Of a stretch of DNA of 21,389 bases, positions 10,317-21,300 are shown one piece after another. The stretch's first letter is position 1; each line of letters starts with the position of its first letter. Position numbers and translations under genes: made by a program. Source of the DNA: Mitosporidium daphniae (lineage: Eukaryota; Microsporidia); contig NW_013546138.1 in assembly GCF_000760515.2 (NCBI RefSeq), forward strand, positions 1 to 21,389. Reading direction: 5' to 3'. Below the pieces are notes generated by a model. It did not search any database. It had not been told where the DNA came from and was given only the letters and a program-made list of their open reading frames with translations.

Positions 10317-12194
10317 GACTCGACTATCCGTATTATCATAGGTAAGCGTTACCATTGACATTGTGATCGCAGCAACCGATAATCATTTGGGATACATGGA
10401 GAAGGATCCAATACGGGGGGAGGATTCCTTTTTGGCATTTCAGGAAATTCTTGAAACCGCAAAGGCCAGAAACGTATTGACACGATGAATCAAACCGATT
10501 TTTATTATTAGGTCGATATGATCCTCCTTGGCGGAGATCTTTTCCATGAAAACAAGCCCTCAAGAAAAGCCATCTATCAAACCATAGAGCTATTGAGGCA
10601 ATATACCTTTGGTGACGGCGAGTCTTATTTGGAGTTTTTATCAGACCCTTCCATCAATTTTCCCCATACAAAGTATGCCATTGTGTCTTGTTCAGTAGGT
10701 TTCCGAATGCTAACTACCTCGATGAAAATTTGAATGTCTCCATACCTGTTTTTATCATCCATGGAAATCACGATGATCCCTCAGGGGTATTCAACATCAA
10801 CTAAAACCACCTTAGGACTCCAATTTATCGGCTGTCGATATCCTGTCTGTCGGAGGGCTCGTTAATTACTTTGGAAAAGTCAAAGATGTCGATGACATTG
10901 TTGCCTCCCCGGTTCTTTTGGCCAAGGGAAATACACGACTAGCTCTATATGGCATTGGATCGATTCGAGACGAAAGGCTTTACAGATCTTTTCAAAGAAA
11001 TAAAGTCAAGTTCTTGCGTCCATTGGAAGATGAAGAGTCCTGGTTTAGTTTACTGACTTTCCACCAAAATAGGTAAAATGCTGGCTTAAATGGGTGTAGG
11101 TCTGCGCATGGGCCAACAAACTACATCCCGGAGGCGTTTCTCGATCCTATGTTTGACTTTATCCTCTGGGGACATGAACATGAATGTCTAATTGATCCAC
11201 AACTTAATCCCCAAAAGGAATTTTACGTTTGCCAACCGGGATCTTCTGTTGCAACCAGTTTATGCGAGGGCGAGTCTAAGGAAAAGTAGGTCTCATGCTA
11301 CTTTTATTGAAGGTTTTTTGGCCTGCTTTCAATTACGGGGAAAAGCTTTGAGCTAGAAAAGATCAAGTTGAAAAACATTCGTCCATTTGTGATGAAAGAA
11401 ATCTCTCTTTCCTCGATTTCAAATCTTCCTCTTATGGATATTAAGAAAATTAACAAAACTCTTGTGGACCAGGTAATTTTCTGGCGTATTGTATTATTTT
11501 CAAGGTCAATCTTCTGATAGCACAAGCTACTTTGGCAAAAAGTATCGAGGAAACACCAGAAAGACTGAGGTTGCCGCTGATCAGGCTAAAGGTTGCAATG
11601 ATCATCCATCAAATCTTAACTTTGGTTAGGTTGACTATTCCGGAGGGTTTACCACCATTAACCCACAAAGATTTGGCCAGCAGTTTGTGGATGTCATTGC
11701 AAATCCCAAGGATCTTGTAACATTTTTTCGCAAAAGGGCAGCTGCCTCGGCATATAGTACTGTTTTTGTGAATGTAATTTTTAAAAGGAAAAAGACGATC
11801 TACCATCGAATTTGAGGAGGACGCCCAATCTGAGGCACATTCAAGTGAATGTCTTGTAAATCAGCAAGAATTGGCCAACGTTGAGTCTCTTCTCATGGAG
11901 GCTCTTCAGGGTCATTCGCTGCAAATTTTGCCGGAGCTTGAAATGGCATCAGCGCTAAAGTCTTTTGTCGACAAAGACGAAAAAGACGCCATTGAAAAGT
12001 AGGGTATCATCAATTTTTCTAGCACTGTTTTTAAAGCCCTCGAGAAAATAGCAAGCACCATTGTAGATTCGGTAACTTCTCTGGATACAGAGAGCGTTCG
12101 AGTGGAGGTTTTTTGTAACATCCGTATTTACGACTAGATCACTAAAAGACGCATTTCCAGTGTAGTATCCGCGACAGAGATGTCTACAAATTGA
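10314..12194 (+). CDS. MRE11: Mre11 double-strand-break repair nuclease, multi-exon
   Basis: Mre11 is the Mn-dependent nuclease of the MRN/MRX complex, which senses and resects DNA breaks. After splicing, all phosphoesterase motifs appear: [20 protein letters not shown] (about 10530), HGNHDDPSG (10760-10786) and WGHEHEC (11167-11187). The capping domain follows ([33 protein letters not shown]), then [12 protein letters not shown]. Introns: 10342-10372, 10474-10511, 10673-10698, 10787-10815, 11073-11099, 11286-11312, 11473-11504, 11592-11629, 11757-11787, 11999-12022, and probably 12108-12137. With the last removed the protein is 515 residues and ends [18 protein letters not shown]. If it is retained the gene stops at 12137 (506 residues). 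The long Gly-Arg-rich or acidic C-terminal tail of animal and yeast Mre11 is missing. The ATG at 10314 is fixed by the catalytic motif ten codons on and an upstream in-frame stop. Confidence 0.95.
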
Positions 12195-12258
12195 TCCGCT
12201 AAATTAAGGTAATCAATCGGGATTGACTAGAGGAATGCACCCCATAAATCCTAACCAT

Positions 12259-12266
12259 AACCCTAA
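12259..12266 (+). promoter_or_regulatory. Telobox-like AACCCTAA upstream of midasin
   Basis: AACCCTAA ends 75 bases before the midasin ATG, within the degenerate telomere-like run CCTAACCATAACCCTAA (12250-12266). It fits the ARCCCTAA site of the fungal factor Tbf1 and most of the plant telobox, elements known upstream of ribosomal or ribosome-biogenesis genes. It also abuts the AATAAA that may end MRE11, so its role is uncertain. Confidence 0.35.
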
Positions 12267-12270
12267 TAAA
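12265..12270 (+). terminator. Poly(A) signal AATAAA after MRE11
   Basis: The hexamer lies 70 bases after the favoured MRE11 stop, inside TAATAAATTTTA, the same 12-mer seen after RecQ. It lies 71 bases before the midasin ATG. Confidence 0.5.
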
Positions 12271-12340
12271 TTTTAACTTTATTTGGGAGCCGTGTTGCCG
12301 GTAAAGGCCCGATGTAAAATTTAAATTTATTTTTCAAGTA

Positions 12341-15300
12341 ATGCTCCCTTCATATCCCAAAGTCCACTCCAGTGAACGGGATGTAGAAGCCTCGATCACA
12401 ATCAGGGAAAGCATACAGATTCAGGTTCCAGTCATAGTTCAAGGCCCTATTGGGTGCGGAAAAACGCATCTTATTCAGAGGCTAGCGACTGAATATGATG
12501 CTACATTGACTGTGCTTGGAGTTTCTGGCGATGCTGGAGACCTCAAGCTGCTTTTGGGGACATTTATAACAGGCCCAAATAACTCTTTTATTTGGAAAAG
12601 AGGTCTTCTTACACTTGCAGTGGAGGAAGGACATTGGGTCCTGTTTAAGGATATTTCTCATCAGTCATCAACAGAAATCATTGCTATGCTTGCCACGCTA
12701 TTACAAGAGAGAATTCTTGTTATTCCAAGTAGGTCAGAGCGGATTGTAGCGCATTCTTCGTTTCGGCTGTTCATTACCCAAACAGATGGCCACATCCTGT
12801 ATCCGGGACTAAATTGCCTCGTTTCTTTGCCGCCGCGAACAGCATCTGAGACAATTTCCATCATGTCGTACATGCTGCTATCAATTCCGAATAGCACTAA
12901 CTTGACCTCTGGGCAATGCAAGCAAATATCAGAGTTTGTTTACACGGCAGCTTCCCTAAACAAGGAACGCGTCTCTTCTATGTCCGATTTAGTGAAAGCC
13001 ATTAACCGTCTTCTGCCTCATTTGGTGGCAGGAAATGGAAATGAGGAGCATGGCCTTTCGCTTGATCTCCGCCAAAAAATACTTGAAATTTCTATCGATC
13101 TATTCGCCCTATCCGTTACAAATTACGATGAAAGATATTCCCTTCAAATGGCCATTGCAAGGATTTTGGGACTCTCCCAGGAATGTGATCTCAAGGTGAT
13201 TCTCGAGTCTGAGTTAGGTAGCAATCGCGACAGTTATTCACTCAAAGGCCTGGAAAATCATCAAAGCACACAAGGTAACATTGCAATGATGAAGCAGACA
13301 AAAATGCTGTTGAATGCGCTATATAGAGGGGTATCAAGCAATGAGCCGATGCTCTTGGTTGGCCCCACCGGGACCGGGAAGACAACAATTGTTCAATATC
13401 TTTCAGAGTTGGAGAAACCTCCGGGTGGCCTCTTTGTGGTCAATTTACATGCGCAGACGGAACACTCTGATCTCTTTGGATCTTGGTCTCAACAATCATC
13501 AACCACCGAAATCATGAAGCGAGCCATGGATGAATTTGGGTTCCTTTTTGAGGCATCGGGACACAAACGGGAGGCCAACGGTACCCTGTTCTCCAAACTT
13601 ATAAGATGGGCCTCTTGCTGTCATACAGATCCCAAATCCATATCATCTTTTTGGACTCAAATTGCAACGATCAGTAAATTGATCCTCTCTAAAATGGGGC
13701 ACGAAACTTCACACGAGAAAATATCGCCAATTTCGGCGGAAGTTTGTGATCGGTGGAATGAATTGATAGCCATGGCGCTCCGCTTTTCAGGGTCACCCTG
13801 CTCTGCAACCTTTGTGTTTGCAGAGGGCGTGATCTTGAAGGCGCTTCAAACGGGAGCATGGCTTTTGCTAGACGAAATCAATCTTGCCCCACCTTCGCTG
13901 CTTCTTCTTCTCGAATCTTTGGTGGCTGGTCATCCCGTTAGAGTATTTGAGCGCGGTGACGAACGGCCTGTCTTCCGCCATCCATCATTTCGACTTTTTG
14001 CTTGCATGAACGGCGTGCTTTCAGAGTCAACAAGGCGCGCCTTGCCAGAATCTCTTCGTGCGAAATTTACGGAAATTACCATCGATCCGATTGAAAGATT
14101 CCCTGAAGACGTAAGGCTGCTTGTTGACTCTCGACTTAAAGCATCGATGCCAACTTCTTTTGTGCCTTTTCCGGGCTTTGAACTTGGCCCGTTTTTCGTT
14201 TCCGTTTATTATCGCATTAGGAAAGGACTGGCAGACCGTGAGCTATGCGGGCCGGAAGAGCCTTCTTGGACCATTCGTTCCCTTTGTCGATTGGTAGATG
14301 CTTGGCAACAATTCATGTCACCTCCGCAATCGGGGTCAGTGCTTTGGGCATTGAAGCAGGCCATCATGGTTGTTGTCGGAGGGCAATTGGATTCTTCTTC
14401 TGTCAAATTTCTTCTTTGCACGATAATTTCCCAGCTTATCGATCCGCAGATTACTTTTTTGCTTTCTCAATCAGCAGTTTCCACACGCAAGTCTTGCCAT
14501 GTCGAATCTGGATCGATGGTGTCGATAACCGGAACCGATGATGGTGAATATTGCCTTTTTCTCCCAAAAGGCCCTCTTGAAGTCGAGAAGCTTGATGCGT
14601 GTACCGGCCGCTTTATAGAGACGCAGGTGGCACATAAGTGCATGCTGGCCATTGCAAGAGTATTTGCTGCAAGTATAAAGAGACCTTGGGCTCTTATGCT
14701 TGTGGGTCCAACTTCTGCTGGGAAAACAACTGCAGTTGCCGAGCTTGCTCGCAGGACGGGTCATCGTCTTATCCGGATCAATAACCACGAGCACACAGAC
14801 GTCAGCGAGTACCTTGGCGCTTGGGGATTTTCTCATGTAGATGATGAGGCCAAGATGACTCCTATGATCTCAGAGTGTACTGATGGCTTTCATTCTTCTG
14901 ATCTCGGCCAGTTGTCCTCTTCTCAAGCATCTTCTTCTGGTTCTTGTGTGCCTAAAACGGAAAGCTCCTCAGCCTCAAATCCAATTCATATTCGATTCGC
15001 TTATGGGGCGCTGGTCCGGGCCATGCTTACTGGCTCGTGGCTTCTTTTGGATGAGCTAAACTTGGCACCTACAGAGGTACTTGAATCCCTCAATCGCCTT
15101 TTAGATGACAACAGAGAACTTTACATTCCAGAAACTGGGGAAACCATTCGACCACATCCTTCATTTAGACTCTTTGCCACCCTCAATCCCCATGGAAGGG
15201 GATATGGAGGTCGACATGTTCTCTCCGAAGCATTTAAATCCAGATGGATCATCCTTCAGGTGGAGGAGGACCCAGCAGTGGATGATATCATCCGCGGTCG

Positions 15301-18300
15301 CTCTGGGGGTTCTCAATCTTCTTGGTTAGCACCAGCCATCTCTGCAAAAATGGCATCTGTGTTCATGGAGATAAGAAAAAGAAGAAGAGCCGGATCCATT
15401 CTTGATAGCAACTCACTTATCACCCTTCGAGATATGTTTCGGTGGGCATTTCGCATCAAACAATTATCTGATGCTGATGCCTCTCGCGGTGCATGGCTTC
15501 TCGCTGCCCAGGCTGGATGGTCGTTGTTAGGGGAGCGTCTTAGGACAGAGGTGGAGCGTCGTGCGTTGCAAGATCTTCTTATCGAGAATTTCCCAATGGC
15601 ATCATCATCACCCTCACCAGTGGATAGCCGTGATTGGCTTTTTTCTGATTATGGACGGTGGCCAGGTGTACCAGCCTTGGGGTCCTTTTCCCGTGGAATC
15701 GTATGGACAGGACATTTTCAGCGCGTTGGGGCTCTTGCCATCGCGGCAATAAGAAACAGAGAACCTCTTTTGCTAGTTGGAGAAACCGGCACCGGGAAAA
15801 CATCTATTGTTCAATGGCTAGCGGAGTCGCAAAACCTTCCTCTTCACACGGTTGCGTGCCATCAATACACGGATGTTGGAGATTTCTTGGGCATGCAACG
15901 GCCTTGTGCATCAATCGACTCCGATAGCAATGGCAAGCGACATCGTGGTGGCATGCCATCGCCCTCTTCATGGGTATGGGTCGACGGGCCTTTGGTTACA
16001 GCAATGAGAGAAGGACACATTTTGCTGGTAGATGAAATCTCTCTTGCTGAGGATTCGGTTCTTGAGCGCTTAAATAGCGTGCTTGAGAGCGATAACCGCA
16101 TGTTAACGGTGGTGGAAAACTTTGGAGGAAGTTCCACCGAGCCTATGGTTATTCAAGCACATCCAAATTTTGCTCTTATTGCAACCATGAATCCTTCCGG
16201 CGATTTTGGAAAGCGTGAACTGTCTCCAGCTCTTCGCAATCGGTTCACGGAGGTCTGGGTGCCTTCTCCAGCTTCTAGTATAGAGGTTCTTTTGCTGCTG
16301 CATGGGATTTGTTCGGAAGATGTAGCTGAGAAAAGCATACCAGAGTTCCTTTCCAGTGAGCTTTGTAACGTAAAAGAAATTCCAAAATGCATCTTGGCCT
16401 TTTGCTCCTGGTTTCTTTCATCCCTCAACCGCAGTAATGGCCAATTTCTTGATCTCAGCACAGACGAGGCGCTTATTGCTTCTTTTTCTGGGTTTGTAAC
16501 CCCAGCTGTGACGTTATCTATCCGCGACTTGAAAACTTGGATCGAATTCATCAAAATAAATGCACGCGGGCTATGTCCATCTAAGTGGTCATCCGCATCA
16601 GAATCACTGGTCTCTTGTAAACTGTCCGTTGGGGAGGCGTATTGCCAAGGGGCCGAGATGATATTCCTCGATGGGCTTTCCATGTTAGCAAATAGTGGGG
16701 GAGTGCTTCCTTTCGCAATTTCACCGGAAAACATTTCTTCGTTCAGAAAAACTGCACGCACACTTCTTGCGAGACACGGAGCTTTGCTTTCGCCCATGGA
16801 AGAAATCCCTCACAGACAAAAAATATTTTCTACGCGTGAGGATCATTCAGCGTGGGGGATCGCTCCATTTTATGTTGCAATACGCTCGAAAAAAACGCAC
16901 ATTGCCATTGAATCGCATCCAGATGTTGGTGCATTTTCATTATCCGCACCAACTGTGATCGAAAATGCGTACCGTGTATTTCGAGCAATGCAAATATCTC
17001 ATCGGCCGATTCTTCTGGAAGGAGATCCTGGTGTTGGAAAGACCAGTCTCATCTCGGCCATCGCAAAGAGAACCGGAAACGAATCTCTGGTTAGGATCAA
17101 CCTGTCAGAACAGACTGATCTTTCTGATCTATTTGGTGTTGATATGCCATCAGGGTCTCTTTTTTCATGGAGGGATGGCCCATTATTGGCTGGCATCAAG
17201 GCGGGTCATTGGATTTTGCTTGATGAGATAAATCTGGCCTCGCAACAGGTGCTTGAGGGCCTCAATTCTATATTAGACCACCGGGGAACTATTTATGTCG
17301 CCGAACTTAATCGGTCTTGGAAAATCGATTCCACATCCGTCCGTATCTTTGCGACGCAAAATTCAAGACGAGAAGGTGGAGGACGCAAAGGGCTCCCACA
17401 ATCGTTTCTCAACCGGTTTACCAGGGTATATTTGGAGCCTTTGAGTGAAGCCGACCTTGTTGCTATTGTGAAAGGAGAAAAGGACCAGAGCTTGCCTGTT
17501 ATCACCAATGCTGTTAAAACGGCCATGCGTCTCAATGCGACCTTTTCTCCTCAATTTGACTTTAACCTTCGTGATGTGTCCAGACTGTTGTCGTTAAATC
17601 CTACCAACCAGTTCACATTGCGGCGAGCAGAAGAATTGGTTTTTGGAGCAAGATTTGACGACATGCCCGGTCTTGATTGTGGTGATGCTTTCGATGCAAC
17701 TGAAAGCAATAATTACCGGCTGTTTCTTTCTGTGAGAAATGAATTGCGGTTGCCACTTGTCGCTCGCTGGTTGCTACAAAATCGTGTAGGAGATGCAATT
17801 GAAATTGCGCTCCATAAAAAATGGCTTGTCCTTTTAAGGTCACCAGATGCTTCTGCCTTCCCTATGTCTCTTTCGGAAATCATTCACCATTTTGCCGACA
17901 CGAAAGGCGCGGTTCTTCATTCAATTCCATTAACTGCACTCTCTGAAACCAGTGATTTTCTGGGTGGGTTTGAACAGCAACCCGATCAAGAACTTGGGGC
18001 CGGGTTCCATTGGAAAAATGGGGTTCTCCTGGATGCTCTTGAAAAGGGACATTGGATATTTTTTGAAAATGCCTCTGCATGCCCCTCTTCTGTTTTGGAT
18101 CGGCTGAATGGGCTTTTTGAGCCGAATGGGTCTCTTTTTGTGCACGAAAAGAGCGGATTTGGCGATCCCATGATCCCCCATCCCAACTTCCGTGCATTTA
18201 TGGGGGTATCTTCTTGCGGCTCCGGGTCCATTTCTAGGCCCATGAGAAATAGGGCATTGGAAATTTGTGTTGGAAATCTGCCTCCCCCATCAATTCTGGA

Positions 18301-21300
18301 CACTATGCGATTCCTTTGGATGCGTGTAAGACACAAGTTTGGATCGGATTTGGAATTTTATGGATTTGCAAAATGGCTGCATGCACATGCGATGACTGTG
18401 TACGCAAACGATGATTCTCGGAGTGAATATTTTAAAAGGCTACTATTGCAATTGCGCAAATCAAAATGTACAGACAAATATGCTGTGGAGGAAATTCCTT
18501 GCTCATCGCTTATAATTATGCAGTCGCTATCGATGCCTGCATGCTTGGAAAATGGCGGAGTTTGCTTATTTCTGCAAAAATTTATCAAGTGCATTTTTGA
18601 TGATAACGCCATGGTTCGCCCGATCCTATTTGAGTTCCACCTTGCTATTGAGGCTCTCACCGTGCTTTATGCGAGTGGAAACAACTTCCCGTCAGAGCGG
18701 GACATTTTTTCGCAAAAATTGTCTCTTTTATCCTTCAAAGGTAGCGGTTCGCGCGAGAAACAAGATCTGTCTGCAATGGCGTGTAGAATGATGCTTTTCG
18801 AGAAATTCAAGGCATTCCACATCCCGCCTTGTTTGGGAAGGTTTTTCAACCTTGTTATACATGAAGGGGAATGCTCCGATTCGATGGCATATTTCTCTCT
18901 TTGGCGCAAATGGTTTTCCAATCCTGCTTTTCTGGCTCGAAAAAATGGGTTGTTGTGGAATTCTCCTCTTGCTTCTCCAGAGCATGTTTTCCCCCAAAAT
19001 AGGTATTCCGAAAGGCGGCTGATGCTATCTTCGTCTGCTTTGCTTGCAATTTACTCTGCACATGAAAAGCCCGAACATTTCTGTTGCGGTGGCAATGCCG
19101 AGTCTAGCGAGACGATGGAATGCGAACCGAACCACATTTTTGGATGTCTGAACAGGTTTTATGGAACCGTTGCTTTGTATGCGGTTGCTTACAAAAATGT
19201 CGAAGTTCTTGATTTGATCCTCACAATTGAATCTCTCCCAAGGCCAGTTTTGTATGACTTACAGTACTATCTTTGGTCTTTGGTGCCATCAAGCCCTCTA
19301 TATGCGATTTTTCAAAAGTCACAGATTCCATTTATGCTTGCCTGCATTTTGAAGCTTTTGAAGCTACTTTGCGGAGACATATCGATGTCCATTTTAGAGG
19401 CTGCATTTGACGTCTATTCTCTATCCAGCGGCGCAAACACCTTTGTTGAGATGTCTGGTCTATCCCGAACGTTTACAGCATTGGGGCAATTTAATGACTT
19501 TTTTGCTTCGGCTCAGTTTGCATGCTTTTTAAAGCAAATCGACAACGGCGAAGCTCCTGAGCTCATCTGTGACGTTTTATCTATTGACGGAAAAAGCACA
19601 AATGTGGACATGCTCCGCGGCATTCTGCACATGCTATCGGAGCTTTGTGCTCCCGTAGTGGATCCCATATTGTTCCCAGTCCTTTCTCCTATATTTGCCG
19701 CCCAAGCGCATTTAAACATCGAGGTTGACATGCTTGTTCTGCAGACTTTTCAACTGGTTTGTGGATCTCTCAATCATCCAGAGGCTTTCGATGAACAAGT
19801 CAAAAAAGTCCTTTTCATTTCTACTGGCCTCTCTGACTCCATCGATGCAGCGCTGGGAGAGTCGGTTCCCTCCGTCTTTGATGTATCGGTACCTTACTTT
19901 TGCGGTATAATATCGCAATTCACCATTTTTAAGAACGAACTGCTCTCAAAATTGCCATCTCATATTGACGATAGCTCATTTGCTGCAATTGATTTGTCAA
20001 ACTTGCATCATTTCCTTCTTTCGCTTTTGAGCCAAATTGAGCAAGTCGATATTCCATTTGATATTGTCGGATCTCTCTTGCTTCCATTGATACTTTTATC
20101 TTTGCTGAAGATAATCAAGCCCAACAGGTTTTCTAAATGCAGCAGCATCTCTGCTATCGGCCCTCTATGCTCCTTTGGCGGCTCATTTTCGTCACCCCTT
20201 CTTGGCAAGGCTTACATGGATTGGGCGATGTCCTATTCCGGTGCCTCACGATCAAATCTCAACATCCTATACTCGTTTTTATACGCACACAATCCCTGTA
20301 GCGAGATTATCAACATGAAGATTGCCGATGTTTATCTTCCCAAGGATGTGTTTGTGTTGACACAAACGAAAATGCCGCCCTTCATTTTGACGCCCAACAC
20401 AATTTATGACATGCTGTTCCGTATTTCGAGCGCCATGGTGTCCTTAAATGATGAGCTGAGAAACAAAATCGCAACATCAAACATTTCCGATTTCATCGTC
20501 TCGGATTTTACGGCATCGATCTCATCGCTATTGCTTCTCAATATCGACTTTTGCATCGTAAAAACAACATCCTGGAATGCGTTGTACGAGTGTATCACCA
20601 CGGTGTCTTCCAAAATCATGACGTGCATCGAGACGGGCTACGAGGTTGCAAGATTGAACGATAAAACCGGGTTTTCTTCATGGCTTGTTACGCAATTGGA
20701 TGCACTTTCGCGGCTTTTGATCGAATTTCGGAAGCAAGAAATTGCTCTCATCTGCTCCATGCTTTTACAAGAAGACACCTTGTATTTCTCCGACTCGTTG
20801 GCCTCTTTTTCGCTCGATCAATTTGTCACTTTGTTCCGCGAGTCTCTGAGATCAGATATCGACTTTGAAAGCCTATTTAAACTGCTGGATGCTTTTGTAT
20901 TGAACACTTCTATTGTTGAGGCTAGGCTGCGAATAGAGCTTCTGTTTGCATTGTTCCACTTTCACGAGCGCAATGGTGCCGGTCGTAGCAACACCGCGCT
21001 ACTGAATGTTCTCTGGCATGGTGGCTCGTATTTTAACGCATTTTATGTTCGAAAAATAGCCTCTCATATTTCAAAAGAGAGCGCTGTGCTGCTGAGCGAG
21101 ATTCGGGAAAAAGCCACGCTGATTTCGTGCTCTTATTTGAACGAAATGATAGTAAGGCAGTGTTCTGACAAAATTCATCATCTCACGTCAAGGTCGCTGA
21201 AAGCGCTCAATGAAATGCTGACCACACCCACGGTTTCCTTTATTTCTTCATGTAAAGCTTGTGTGGTGCAAGTTGGCTGGAAATTTGATCTTGCATGTAA

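Noticed and set aside
12250-12266. True telomeric repeat or chromosome end scar
   Set aside because: Only three degenerate hexamers between two single-copy genes; too short for a telomere relic.
16153-16797. Long minus-strand open frame (214 codons)
   Set aside because: It lies antisense to the AAA4-AAA5 part of midasin, whose plus frame carries clear family motifs; it reads as a shadow.
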